DNA of 64,000 bases from DASUXY01 sp035301985 (GTDB lineage Bacteria > Bacillota > Bacilli > Bacillales > Amphibacillaceae). The notes under the pieces are model-generated. The model saw nothing but the letters and a program-made list of their open reading frames with translations, had not been told where the DNA came from and ran no database searches. How positions within the stretch are numbered: position 1 is the stretch's first letter; every line of letters begins with the position of its first letter. Position numbers and translations under genes: made by a program. The stretch covers positions 62,001 to 126,000 of the forward strand of contig DATGTE010000023.1 in assembly GCA_035301985.1 (NCBI GenBank), in the 5' to 3' direction. This document shows, piece after piece, positions 7,923-17,380 of the stretch.

Positions 7923-8702
7923 TTAGTTCGAACGGATTTTGTCAAGCTCTGCTAAGAATTTATCATTCAACACTTTTATATACGTACCTTTCATTCCTAG
8001 TGATCTTGATTCAATTACACCGGCACTTTCCAACTTCCGTAAAGCATTGACGATAACAGAGCGTGTAATTCCGACCCGGTCAGCAATTTTACTTGCGACG
8101 AGCAATCCTTCATGACCATCTAATTCATCAAAGATATGGTTGATTGCCTCCAATTCACTATAGGATAGTGAGCTAATCGCCATTTGTACAACTGCTTTAC
8201 TTCTAGCTTCCATTTCAATTTCTTCTGTTTTTTCATGTAAAATTTCCATGCCGACTACTGTCGCTCCATACTCCGCTAACAGTAAGTCATCTTCATTAAA
8301 TTCTTCTGTTAAACTTCCTAAAATCAGTGTTCCTAATCGTTCTCCACCACCGATAATCGGCACAATCGTTGTTAAACCATTTTTAAATAAGTCGCGGTTT
8401 TCAACTGGGAAAACGGTATGTGGATTGTCAATATCTAAGTTTGCTGTCGTTTCCTGAATGTTGAATAAACCTTGTGTATATTCTTTGGGAAAACGTCTTT
8501 CTTCTAACATTTCCTTCATACGTTCATTTTCAATTTCTTGATTAATCGCATATCCGAGGACTTTTCCTCTTCTGCTTAGAATAAACACATTTCCTTTGAT
8601 AACGTCTCGTAATACAACAGCCATATCATTAAAGTTTACTGATTTTCCCGTGACCTTTTGTAACATTGAATTGATTTTTCTTGCACGATTTAAAAGTTCC
8701 AT
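7923..8702 (-). CDS. codY: Global GTP- and branched-chain-amino-acid-sensing repressor CodY
   Basis: Represses stationary-phase and nitrogen genes when GTP and Ile/Leu/Val are plentiful. The N-terminal GAF ligand domain runs to about residue 155 (FPVENRDLF, IVPIIGGGERLGTLIL). The C-terminal winged helix has the near-invariant ASKIADRVGITRSVIVNALR. The start is ATG 8702 (259 aa), eight bases after GGAGG, matching B. subtilis. It is last in the xerC-hslV-hslU-codY operon and ends at a strong terminator. Confidence 0.98.
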   Translation of the reverse strand: MELLNRARKINSMLQKVTGKSVNFNDMAVVLRDVIKGNVFILSRRGKVLGYAINQEIENERMKEMLEERRFPKEYTQGLFNIQETTANLDIDNPHTVFPVENRDLFKNGLTTIVPIIGGGERLGTLILGSLTEEFNEDDLLLAEYGATVVGMEILHEKTEEIEMEARSKAVVQMAISSLSYSELEAINHIFDELDGHEGLLVASKIADRVGITRSVIVNALRKLESAGVIESRSLGMKGTYIKVLNDKFLAELDKIRSN

Positions 8703-8748
8703 AAAATAATCCTCCATTTCATTCATTAACATACCTTATTTTTGTTTT

Positions 8749-10143
8749 TTATAGAATAAATTGACTTAAGTCCTTATCCTGGACAATCGTACTCAATTGG
8801 TCATTAACATATTTAGGTGTAATTTGCACCGTCTCCATGCTAATGTCTGGTGCTTCAAATGATAAGTCTTCTAACAACTTTTCAAGAATCGTATGAAGTC
8901 TTCTCGCTCCAATATTATCTGTATCTTGATTCACTTGAAAAGCAATTTCTGCCAGTCTTTCTACAGCATCGTCTGTAAATTCAACTTGTATACCCTCTGT
9001 TTTTAATAATGCTTGATATTGTTTTAATAGAGCATTGGATGGCTCTGTTAGGATGCGCTTAAAATCTTCTACAGATAGTTTATCCAGCTCTACCCGTATA
9101 GGAAATCTACCTTGTAATTCCGGGATTAAGTCAGATGGTTTCGCCATATGAAAGGCGCCTGCTGCGATGAACAGCATGTGATCTGTTTTTACGGGGCCGT
9201 GTTTGGTCACAACTGTCGAGCCTTCGACAATCGGCAATATATCACGTTGCACACCTTCTCTTGAAACATTTGGTGAATGTTCATTCGCACCCGCTACTTT
9301 ATCAATTTCATCAATAAAGATGATTCCAGATTGTTCGGCACGACCAATAGCGATCTGAGCTACCTCCTCCATATCGATCATTTTTTGTGCCTCTTGTTGA
9401 GTGATCACTTTTCTTGCTTCACGGACAGGAAGTTTTCGACTCTTTTTCTTTTTCGGCATAAATTGTCCAAAGACATCTTGCATATTCATTCCCATCTGTT
9501 CCATCCCTGAACCTTGTAACATGTCGAACATGGATGGGGGTACTTCCTCAATTTCTACGGTGACGATTCGATCTTCTAGTTCACCTAACGCGAGCTGATG
9601 GGCAATCCGTTGTCGTTTCGTCCGAATCACTTCTTCATTAGAGTCCTCACTTGTCGAATCGTCCGTATCTCGATTTTGATTAAACAAGATTTCAAAAGGA
9701 TTTTTCATGTTAGACTGCTTTTTGGCATGAGGGACGAGCAATTTGACTAATTTTTTATTCGCTTCTACCTCAGCTTTATCCTTCACCTCAGCCATTTTCT
9801 CCTCTTTGACCATTCTTACTGCCATCTCAACAAGATCGCGAACCATCGATTCGACATCGCGGCCGACGTAACCGACTTCAGTATATTTCGTTGCCTCGAC
9901 TTTTGTAAATGGTGCCCCGACGAGTTTGGCCAATCTTCTGGCAATCTCTGTTTTACCTACGCCTGTAGGACCGATCATCAATATATTTTTCGGTACAATT
10001 TCATCTTTTATTTGATCGTCAAGCTGCATCCGCCGGTAGCGGTTTCTTAAGGCAACAGCTACTGACCGTTTGGCACTTTTTTGACCGATAATATACTTAT
10101 CCAATTGATTAACGATTTCTCTTGGGGTATACTCGATTCCCAT
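8749..10143 (-). CDS. hslU: HslU/ClpY AAA+ unfoldase subunit
   Basis: The ATPase ring that unfolds substrates for the HslV peptidase. Walker A GPTGVGKTE is at residues 58-66 and Walker B GIIFIDEIDK follows the inserted I domain (about 110-250). The GYVGRD pore motif is near residue 92. The C-terminus ends DLSQFIL, the tail that docks into HslV. Length is 464 aa. GGAGG is about 13 bases from the ATG, longer than usual. Confidence 0.97.
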   Translation of the reverse strand: MGIEYTPREIVNQLDKYIIGQKSAKRSVAVALRNRYRRMQLDDQIKDEIVPKNILMIGPTGVGKTEIARRLAKLVGAPFTKVEATKYTEVGYVGRDVESMVRDLVEMAVRMVKEEKMAEVKDKAEVEANKKLVKLLVPHAKKQSNMKNPFEILFNQNRDTDDSTSEDSNEEVIRTKRQRIAHQLALGELEDRIVTVEIEEVPPSMFDMLQGSGMEQMGMNMQDVFGQFMPKKKKSRKLPVREARKVITQQEAQKMIDMEEVAQIAIGRAEQSGIIFIDEIDKVAGANEHSPNVSREGVQRDILPIVEGSTVVTKHGPVKTDHMLFIAAGAFHMAKPSDLIPELQGRFPIRVELDKLSVEDFKRILTEPSNALLKQYQALLKTEGIQVEFTDDAVERLAEIAFQVNQDTDNIGARRLHTILEKLLEDLSFEAPDISMETVQITPKYVNDQLSTIVQDKDLSQFIL

Positions 10144-10164
10144 TTTAATGAAGTGGCCTCCTTA

Positions 10165-10710
10165 CTATTTCAGTACTTCTAACGTAATCTCATCATTCGT
10201 ATATATACAAATTTCTCCGGCAATTTCCAAGGCCGCTTTCGCTATTTCTTCGGCGGACAGATGATCGGAATATCTTACCAATGCTCTTCCAGCACTTAGC
10301 GCATAGTTTCCTCCTGAACCGATTGCAAGAATTCCATCATCAGGCTCAATAACTTCTCCTGTCCCCGAAACGAGAAACATATGCTGTCGATCCATAACGA
10401 TTAACATCGCTTCCAATTTCCGAAGTACTTTATCACTACGCCATTCTTTGGCCAACTCAACAGCTGCTCGCGGAAGATTGCCTGTGTATGCCTCTAATTT
10501 CCTCTCAAACTTTTCATACAATGTAAAAGCATCAGCTACCGAACCAGCAAAACCTGCCAAAACTTGACCATTAAATAACTTACGAACTTTCTTTGCTTTA
10601 TGTTTCATGACGACGGCATTTCCGAGAGTGACTTGACCGTCTCCACTCATGGCACATTGCCCGTTATGCATGACAGCAAATATTGTAGTAGCATGCATTT
10701 CTTCAGTCAA
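10165..10710 (-). CDS. hslV: HslV/ClpQ (CodW) peptidase subunit
   Basis: The proteasome-like peptidase ring that pairs with HslU. HATTIFAV and MSGDGQVTLGNAVVMK are followed by VLAGFAGSVADAFTL, as in ClpQ. I choose TTG 10710 (181 aa): GAGGTGAT stands at the right distance, and the product begins M-T-E-E-M-HATT. After Met removal Thr2 becomes N-terminal. This parallels B. subtilis ClpQ (M-S-S-F-HATT), whose N-terminal Ser, placed ahead of the usual Thr, is the catalytic residue. An ATG at 10698 would remove this residue. Confidence 0.93.
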   Translation of the reverse strand: MTEEMHATTIFAVMHNGQCAMSGDGQVTLGNAVVMKHKAKKVRKLFNGQVLAGFAGSVADAFTLYEKFERKLEAYTGNLPRAAVELAKEWRSDKVLRKLEAMLIVMDRQHMFLVSGTGEVIEPDDGILAIGSGGNYALSAGRALVRYSDHLSAEEIAKAALEIAGEICIYTNDEITLEVLK

Positions 10711-10731
10711 CCAGATCACCTCGATCCAAAT

Positions 10732-11637
10732 TTATTCGTCAGTCGCTCTTGGGTGACTGTTCATATAAACATTTTGTAAATATTCTTTCGTAACATGTGT
10801 ATAAATTTGCGTAGATGATATATTTTCATGCCCAAGTAATTCCTGGACAGTTCGTAAATCAGCCCCTTCATTTAGCATGTGAGTTGCAAATGTATGACGG
10901 AGTTTATGCGGATGAACATGTACTGTCAAAGCTGCCTTTTCTACCATATTACTTAAAATTAATCGAATTCCTCTAGTCGTCAATGGATGACCACGGGCGT
11001 TTAGAAAGACGGATTTCGTTGGGTCCCCAGAAGTTGCCAATAACTTTTGCCTACCATCATTTATGTAAGCTTTTAAAGCAGTTTCTGCAAAACTACCAAA
11101 GGGTACATATCGTTCCTTTCTTCCTTTTCCCGTCACAATCATTGTTCCAATGGAAAAATCAATATCATAAAGTGTCAAACTTTGACATTCACTTACTCTC
11201 ATTCCGGTTGCATAAAGGGTTTCCAAGATGGCTTGGTTTCTTTGACCTAGAGGCTTCGTTACATCACTAATTTGAAATAACTTTTCCAATTCCTCTTTAT
11301 ATAAGAACCCTGGAAGCACTTGTTCCCGCTTCGGTAATGAAATTTGCATAAAAGGATTCGCGTCAACTTTATTTTCCCTTTCTAAAAATTTGTAAAAGCT
11401 TCGCAAACTGGAAATTTTTCTGGACACCGTCCGCCGACTCAATTTTTTGTCATAAAGAACGGTTAGAAACATGCGAACAGTCCGATGATCGACATCGTTT
11501 AAATGTCGGATTTGTTTGCGATTCAAAAAGGAAAAGTAATCTTTTAGATCATTCAGATAATACTTAACAGTGTATGGTGACGCATTTTTTTCTATTTGTA
11601 AATATTCTTCAAAATCATGCGAGCTTTCCTTGAACAA
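10732..11637 (-). CDS. xerC: Tyrosine recombinase XerC/CodV
   Basis: Resolves chromosome dimers at dif with XerD. The SAM-like core-binding domain covers about residues 1-90. The catalytic domain shows ATGMRVSE, then HPHKLRHTFATHML, LGHENISSTQIYTHV with the nucleophile Tyr, and a Lys in the GKGRKERYVP turn. Length is 301 aa. The start is TTG 11637, five bases after GGGGTG. First gene of the codV-clpQ-clpY-codY-type operon; trmFO normally precedes it but is missing. Confidence 0.95.
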   Translation of the reverse strand: MFKESSHDFEEYLQIEKNASPYTVKYYLNDLKDYFSFLNRKQIRHLNDVDHRTVRMFLTVLYDKKLSRRTVSRKISSLRSFYKFLERENKVDANPFMQISLPKREQVLPGFLYKEELEKLFQISDVTKPLGQRNQAILETLYATGMRVSECQSLTLYDIDFSIGTMIVTGKGRKERYVPFGSFAETALKAYINDGRQKLLATSGDPTKSVFLNARGHPLTTRGIRLILSNMVEKAALTVHVHPHKLRHTFATHMLNEGADLRTVQELLGHENISSTQIYTHVTKEYLQNVYMNSHPRATDE

Positions 11638-12005
11638 AGTTTCACCCCGTTAAACAGCGCATAAATCATATCATACACATATATCCAAGGCAATACATTT
11701 AACTAAATTGTAACAAAATTCTGAATTACCTCTGAATTGGTGATGGCTATTTACAATTCAGTCTTTTCTTATCTTTCCCATTATATCGTAAATTTAAACG
11801 TATATTGATGACAATTATTTGAATGTTGAAGTTGTTATATAATGAGCATAGTTTTGCAAATGTGTATGATGTAATCCATTACATGTTTGCCTTAATCAAC
11901 TCACCAATAGTTAATTATATCTATAACATTATAAATAGTCAATAAAAAGAATTCAGTTACTTAAGAAATGTCATATCTTAAGTGGCAAAGTTCGACCAAC
12001 ATGAA
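11638..12005. other. Gene-free gap where trmFO is expected
   Basis: About 370 bp of very AT-rich DNA with no coding frame I can support and no recognisable trmFO fragment on either strand. It holds a TATAAT-like box reading toward xerC (11780-11785, no good -35), an 8-bp hairpin ACTTAAGA/TCTTAAGT near 11958-11982, and small repeats of CTGAATT around 11720-11763. Confidence 0.5.
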
Positions 12006-12038
12006 GAAACTGCCCGTTTATCATAAACAGGCAGTTTC
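12006..12038 (-). terminator. Terminator hairpin after topA
   Basis: A 15-bp stem, GAAACTGCC plus GTTTA arms with one G-T wobble on the minus strand, around a 3-nt loop. The trailing minus-strand T run is weak. Confidence 0.6.
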
Positions 12039-12044
12039 GTTTCT

Positions 12045-14123
12045 TTATGTTTGCACTTCTTCTTTATAATCACATTTTGTACATAAGATCTGGTTGCCTT
12101 TTTTCCGTTTCTTTTCTACAAGTGTCGCTTCACATTTTGGACAACGTCTTGCGATCGGTTGATCCCACGATACAAAATCACAGTCGGGATAACGATCACA
12201 TCCGTAGAATTTTCTTCTTTTTTTGGACCTTCTTTCAACAACATCGCCTTTTTTACATTTCGGACATGTAACACCTATTTTCTTTAAGATCGGTTTTGTG
12301 TTTCTGCAGTTAGGGAAATTCGAACACGCCATAAACTTTCCATATCGGCCCATTTTATAAACCATTTCATGCCCGCACTTTTCACAATCGATCCCAGCAG
12401 GTTCATCTTTAATCTCAATTTCTTTCATTTCTTTTTCTGCTATTTCGAGCCGTTTACTGAAATCAGTATAAAATTCATCGATAACTTTTTTCCACTCAAC
12501 TTCTCCTTCTTCAATCGCATCTAAGTCATTTTCCATTTCCGCAGTAAAATCGATATCAATGATTTCAGGAAAAAACTCTTTTAGCATATCGACGACAATA
12601 GTACCGAGTTCGGTAGGGATGAAGCGTCGATTATCAACACTTACGTACCCTCTTCGCTGGATGGTATCCAACGTTGGTGCGTATGTTGACGGGCGACCAA
12701 TCCCCTTCTCTTCCATGGCACGGACGAGTCTTGCTTCTGTATATCTTGGCGGTGGTTGTGTAAAATGCTGGTTTGGAGTGATCTTTTTTGCATCAACAAC
12801 CATACCTTCTGATACGTCCGGTAGAAATTTTTCGTCACCTTTCTTTTTATCGTCTTTTCCTTCAACGTAAACGCTCATAAATCCTTTAAATTTCACTTTT
12901 GATCCAGTAGCACGAAATTCGATGTCATTATTGTATAGATGAACGGTCATCGTATCCATGATTGCTGGAGCCATTTGACTTGCGACAAACCGTTCCCAAA
13001 TCAGTTTGTAAAGACGATATTGGTCCTGTGATAAGACCGCTTTCAATGACTTTGGATCTCTCATTACAGATGTAGGTCGTATCGCTTCATGTGCATCTTG
13101 TGCACCTTTTTTTTGTTTTGACTTTTTGTTATAGCCGACGTATTTTTTGCCGAATGTTTTAGCGATATAACCTTTTGCTTCTTGTTTTGCTGAATCCGAA
13201 ATACGCGTTGAATCTGTACGCATGTACGTAATCAGTCCAGTAATCCCCCCAGCTTTTTTTCCTAAGTCAATTCCTTCATACAGCTGTTGGGCAACCATCA
13301 TCGTTTTTCGAGCCCGAAAATTTAACTTACGAGCAGCTTCTTGTTGTAAAGATGAGGTTATAAAAGGCTGGGCAGGATTTCGTCTTCTTTCCCTCTTATT
13401 TACTTTATCGATGGAAAATTTCTTACCTTTTAATTGTTCTAAAATTTGATCGACGTCTTGCTTAGAACTCAACTTGTGCTTCTTGCCTTTTACCCCATAA
13501 AATGATCCTTTAAAAGAATCATCATCGACTTGAAAAGCGGCATCAATGGACCAATATTCTTCGGGTTTAAAGTTTTTAATTTCTTCTTCCCGATCGATGA
13601 TCATCTTTAGCGCAACAGATTGCACACGACCGGCACTTAAGCCTTTCTTTACTTTTTTCCAAAGTAATGGACTAATGTTATATCCGACTAGACGGTCTAA
13701 TATTCTTCGGGCTTGTTGAGCGTCTACTAAATCGGAGTCAATGGAACGTGGTTGTTTAAATGATTCTTTAATCGCGTCTTCTGTTATCTCATTAAATACG
13801 ACACGACATTCGGAGTCTTCATCGATTTTAAGAGCATGAGCTAAATGCCAAGCGATGGCTTCTCCCTCTCGGTCAGGGTCAGCTGCTAAGTAAATCTTTT
13901 CCGCCTTTTTAGCAGAAGATCGTAAATCTTTCAAAATATCCCCTTTTCCGCGAATCGTAATATACTTTGGTTCAAAATTATTTTCAGGATCAACACCCAT
14001 TTGACTTTTTGGTAAATCACGGACATGCCCCATCGACGCTTTTACGGTATATTTGTTTCCAAGATAGCGTTCGATTGTTTTTGCTTTTGCAGGCGATTCA
14101 ACAATTACTAAATAATCTTTCAT
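12045..14123 (-). CDS. topA: DNA topoisomerase I
   Basis: Relaxes negative supercoils by cutting one strand. The Toprim domain begins YLVIVESPAKAKTIERYLG and contains AADPDREGEAIAWHL. The catalytic Tyr lies in YMRTDSTR near residue 300. Three C4 zinc-finger motifs close the protein, each with CxxC pairs (CEKCGHEM, CPKCKKGD, CPKCEATL). Length is 692 aa, typical of Bacillus. It lies downstream of dprA with about 125 bp between them. Confidence 0.98.
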   Translation of the reverse strand: MKDYLVIVESPAKAKTIERYLGNKYTVKASMGHVRDLPKSQMGVDPENNFEPKYITIRGKGDILKDLRSSAKKAEKIYLAADPDREGEAIAWHLAHALKIDEDSECRVVFNEITEDAIKESFKQPRSIDSDLVDAQQARRILDRLVGYNISPLLWKKVKKGLSAGRVQSVALKMIIDREEEIKNFKPEEYWSIDAAFQVDDDSFKGSFYGVKGKKHKLSSKQDVDQILEQLKGKKFSIDKVNKRERRRNPAQPFITSSLQQEAARKLNFRARKTMMVAQQLYEGIDLGKKAGGITGLITYMRTDSTRISDSAKQEAKGYIAKTFGKKYVGYNKKSKQKKGAQDAHEAIRPTSVMRDPKSLKAVLSQDQYRLYKLIWERFVASQMAPAIMDTMTVHLYNNDIEFRATGSKVKFKGFMSVYVEGKDDKKKGDEKFLPDVSEGMVVDAKKITPNQHFTQPPPRYTEARLVRAMEEKGIGRPSTYAPTLDTIQRRGYVSVDNRRFIPTELGTIVVDMLKEFFPEIIDIDFTAEMENDLDAIEEGEVEWKKVIDEFYTDFSKRLEIAEKEMKEIEIKDEPAGIDCEKCGHEMVYKMGRYGKFMACSNFPNCRNTKPILKKIGVTCPKCKKGDVVERRSKKRRKFYGCDRYPDCDFVSWDQPIARRCPKCEATLVEKKRKKGNQILCTKCDYKEEVQT

Positions 14124-14248
14124 GATCGATTTCCTCCTAAAATGAGGTTCATTACTATTAAGAAATCTTTACTCATAGTAAATATATATATGCTTTTTGT
14201 CAAACATAGTGGTTAAGAATACTTGAAAAATAATGATGTTTCATGGTT

Positions 14249-15139
14249 TTAAAACGGATGAATATTGTCCCATTCTTCCAATATGTCATTGACATGGTGC
14301 ACGAGTTTTGCTCCATCTTGAATCATTTGGTTACACCCTTTTGTTTGGGGAACGAGTGGTGAACCTGGAATGGCGTATACTTCTCTCCCTTGATCAAGGG
14401 CTTGGTCGACTGTGATCAATGTTCCACTCTTTTCGGTTGCTTCAATCACTAACGTACCGAAGCTTAACCCGCTAATAATTCGATTTCGTTCTGGGAAATG
14501 ATAGGGCCTTGGGCGTTGATCCGGTGGATATTCTGATATAACTAAGCCGTTTTGTGCTATTTGATGGTATAATGTTTGATTATTTTTCGGGTAAATATGG
14601 TGAAAGCCACCACCTAACACAGCAATCGTTTTACCGTTGTATCGAAGAGTTAATTGATGAGCAAAACTATCAATTCCTTTAGCCATTCCACTGACAATCG
14701 TCCAATCGTGTTCAATGAGTGGCTTGATAATATAATCGGTTTTCTTCCTTGCTTCATTGGACGGATTTCTTGTTCCGATGACACTAAGCATTGGCGAATC
14801 GTCCAATAACTGCAGCTCACCGATCGCGTATAAAACAATCGGAGGATCATGGATTGGTTTTAACATACGGGGGTAGTTGTCGTCAACTATTGTTATGATC
14901 TCATAGTGGGTCAAATCAAATTCAATTTGTGACCATAAACATTGACTATGGAGGTCTGTATAAACATTCACTGCTTTTGCTTTAGAAAGTGGAAAACAAT
15001 CAGCAATTTCTTGTGAGGATAGGGAGTAGATGTGATGTAGTGAGGGATCTTGGCGAAGAATATTTAAAATAATTCGCCGCGTAACATGCCGACAGCGATG
15101 TAAATGCAACAATTTTTTTCGTACCGTTAGCAATCGCAC
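14249..15139 (-). CDS. dprA: DNA processing protein DprA/Smf
   Basis: Protects incoming single-stranded DNA and loads RecA during natural transformation. The Rossmann-like core is visible: SVIGTRNPSNEARKKT, IVSGMAKGIDSFAH, AVLGGGFHHIYPKNN, ISEYPP, FPERNRIISGLS and ATEKSGTLITVDQAL. The start is uncertain. GTG 15139 (296 aa) has AAGGGA seven bases upstream and fits the family length; the frame runs on to 15169. The DprA C-terminal winged-helix domain seems absent, as in B. subtilis. Confidence 0.92.
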   Translation of the reverse strand: MRLLTVRKKLLHLHRCRHVTRRIILNILRQDPSLHHIYSLSSQEIADCFPLSKAKAVNVYTDLHSQCLWSQIEFDLTHYEIITIVDDNYPRMLKPIHDPPIVLYAIGELQLLDDSPMLSVIGTRNPSNEARKKTDYIIKPLIEHDWTIVSGMAKGIDSFAHQLTLRYNGKTIAVLGGGFHHIYPKNNQTLYHQIAQNGLVISEYPPDQRPRPYHFPERNRIISGLSFGTLVIEATEKSGTLITVDQALDQGREVYAIPGSPLVPQTKGCNQMIQDGAKLVHHVNDILEEWDNIHPF

Positions 15140-15184
15140 ACTTCCTTCCCTTAAAAGCTGGTTTGTCACACAATCAACATACAG

Positions 15185-15236
15185 ACAGGAACCTAAATGT
15201 AATGGCCGATAAGCACTACGATTATTAGGTTCCTGT
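15185..15236 (-). terminator. Hairpin after sucD
   Basis: A perfect 12-bp inverted repeat (ACAGGAACCTAA with TTAGGTTCCTGT) encloses 28 nt, between sucD and dprA. There is no T tract after it on the minus strand, so termination is uncertain. Confidence 0.45.
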
Positions 15237-15255
15237 TATATTAAATCAGGCAATT

Positions 15256-16170
15256 TCATACTTGTATTTCATGTGTTTTACATTTTTCTTGTAAATTATT
15301 TTTCTTTAAAACATCAATCATTGTTTCGCCAATCACAGCTGGAGTTTCAGCAACAGTAATTCCACATTCTTTCATGACGCGAATCTTCTCTGCAGCTGTG
15401 CCTTTACCACCTGAAATAATCGCTCCAGCATGCCCCATTCGTTTTCCTGGAGGTGCAGTAGCTCCCCCGATAAATCCAACAACAGGTTTCGTCATATTTT
15501 CCTTAACCCATTGGGCTGCTTCTTCTTCCGCAGTTCCACCAATTTCCCCTATCATGACGACGGCATATGTTTCCGGATCTTCGTTAAACGCTTTCAACAC
15601 TTCAATAAAGTTTGTACCGATTACGGGGTCACCACCGATACCGACCGCTGTTGTCTGACCATAACCTTTTTGTGACAATTGATGAACAGCTTCATACGTT
15701 AACGTACCTGAACGAGAAACGATACCGATATGTCCCTTTTTATGAATATATCCTGGCATAATTCCGATTTTACTTTCGTCTGCTGAAATGACGCCCGGGC
15801 AATTTGGCCCAATTAAGACCGTCTTCTTCCCTTCCATATACCGTTTAACCTTAACCATATCCATAACCGGTATATGCTCAGTAATGCAAATGACAAGGTC
15901 TAATTCCGCATCGACTGCTTCAATGATTGCATCAGCTGCAAATGGGGCAGGGACATAAATAACAGAAGCTGTTGCACCTGTTTTCTCGACTGCATCCTGT
16001 ACCGTATTAAAGACAGGGACGCCTTCGACCTCTGTTCCTCCTTTTTTTGGTGTAACCCCGGCTACGATTTTTGTGCCGTAATCGAGCATTTCTCTTGTGT
16101 GAAATCTTGCTGTATCGCCTGTTATACCTTGAACAATAACTTTTGTATCTTGATTAACATATATACTCAT
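15256..16170 (-). CDS. sucD: Succinyl-CoA synthetase alpha subunit
   Basis: With SucC converts succinyl-CoA to succinate with substrate-level phosphorylation in the TCA cycle. It has the CoA-binding Rossmann domain at the N-terminus, the GPNCPGVIS and SRSGTLTYEAV blocks, the VGIGGDPVIGT stretch, and the phospho-His motif GHAGAIISGG near residue 245. Length is 304 aa. It follows sucC with a 52-bp spacer. Confidence 0.97.
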   Translation of the reverse strand: MSIYVNQDTKVIVQGITGDTARFHTREMLDYGTKIVAGVTPKKGGTEVEGVPVFNTVQDAVEKTGATASVIYVPAPFAADAIIEAVDAELDLVICITEHIPVMDMVKVKRYMEGKKTVLIGPNCPGVISADESKIGIMPGYIHKKGHIGIVSRSGTLTYEAVHQLSQKGYGQTTAVGIGGDPVIGTNFIEVLKAFNEDPETYAVVMIGEIGGTAEEEAAQWVKENMTKPVVGFIGGATAPPGKRMGHAGAIISGGKGTAAEKIRVMKECGITVAETPAVIGETMIDVLKKNNLQEKCKTHEIQV

Positions 16171-16222
16171 TTTTACCGTCCTCCCTCTGCATCGTTGTTT
16201 CTATTAAAATATGCACGTTCTA

Positions 16223-17380
16223 TTAAACCATGGAAACGATTTTCTGCGCACCATCGGCCATAGAATTTGCAGACGTAATGTTCAATCCTGATTCATTCAA
16301 AATCTTTTTGCCAAGCTCTACATTCGTCCCTTCCAGGCGAACAACTAAAGGAATGTCGAGACCTACTTGTTTTGTCGCTTCGACAACACCTTCTGCAATG
16401 ACATCACATTTCATAATGCCACCAAAAATGTTAACGAAAATACCTTCTACATGCGAATCGGATAAAATAATTTTGAACGCTTCAGTTACTTTTTCTGCAG
16501 TCGCTCCTCCACCAACATCGAGGAAATTCGCTGGGTCACCGCCATAATATTTAATGATATCCATCGTCGCCATAGCAAGACCGGCACCATTTACCATACA
16601 GCCTATATTTCCATCAAGGGCGATATAGCTTAAATCGTATTTTGAAGCTTCAATTTCTTTTTCATCTTCCTCATCAAAATCTCGTAATTCTTCAACTTCT
16701 CGTTGTCTATATAACGCACTTTCATCAAAGTTTAATTTTGCATCTAGTGCAAGTACTTCCCCATCCCCCGTCGTTACAAGAGGATTGATTTCAGCCATCG
16801 AGCAATCTTTATCGACAAATGCTTGATATAGCCCCATCATGAATTGGACTGATTTTGATAATAATGGTTCTGGAATATTTATATTAAAAGCTAATCGACG
16901 GGCTTGATATGGTAAGAGGCCAACAACTGGATCAATGATTTCACGAAATATTTTCTCTGGTGATTCCGCTGCGACTTCTTCTATTTCTGTTCCACCTTCT
17001 TCGGATGCCATCATAACGATGCGTGAAGTTTCTCGATCTAAAACGAGTCCGATGTAATATTCTTGATCGATGTCGCAACCTTCTTCAATCAGCAAACGTT
17101 TAACTTCTTTTCCCTCCGGACCCGTTTGTGGGGTAACGAGCGTCTTTCCCAAAATTTCGTCAGCATACGTGCGCACTTCGTCTAAATTTTGAGCTACCTT
17201 TACTCCACCTGCATTTCCGCGTCCGCCTGCATGGATTTGTGCTTTTACAACGCTTACATCCGAATCAAGGTTTTTAGCAGCTTCAACAGCTTCTTCGACA
17301 GTAAAAGCAACATGTCCAAGCGGAACATTTACTCCATAATTGCGTAGAATTTCTTTCGCTTGATACTCATGAATGTTCAT
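16223..17380 (-). CDS. sucC: Succinyl-CoA synthetase beta subunit
   Basis: The nucleotide- and succinate-binding subunit. The N-terminal ATP-grasp domain starts MNIHEYQAKEILRNYGV and has VVKAQIHAGGRGNAGGVK. The C-terminal part contains AEINPLVTT, GCMVNGAGLAMATMD and VNIFGGIMKCDVIAEG. Length is 385 aa. In B. subtilis ylqG-ylqH sit between rnhB and sucC; here a gap of more than 500 bp replaces them. Confidence 0.97.
   Translation of the reverse strand: MNIHEYQAKEILRNYGVNVPLGHVAFTVEEAVEAAKNLDSDVSVVKAQIHAGGRGNAGGVKVAQNLDEVRTYADEILGKTLVTPQTGPEGKEVKRLLIEEGCDIDQEYYIGLVLDRETSRIVMMASEEGGTEIEEVAAESPEKIFREIIDPVVGLLPYQARRLAFNINIPEPLLSKSVQFMMGLYQAFVDKDCSMAEINPLVTTGDGEVLALDAKLNFDESALYRQREVEELRDFDEEDEKEIEASKYDLSYIALDGNIGCMVNGAGLAMATMDIIKYYGGDPANFLDVGGGATAEKVTEAFKIILSDSHVEGIFVNIFGGIMKCDVIAEGVVEATKQVGLDIPLVVRLEGTNVELGKKILNESGLNITSANSMADGAQKIVSMV

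Noticed and set aside
15185..15236. Inverted repeat as an IS end or attachment site
   Set aside because: No transposase or duplicated target; position right after sucD fits a transcript-end hairpin better.
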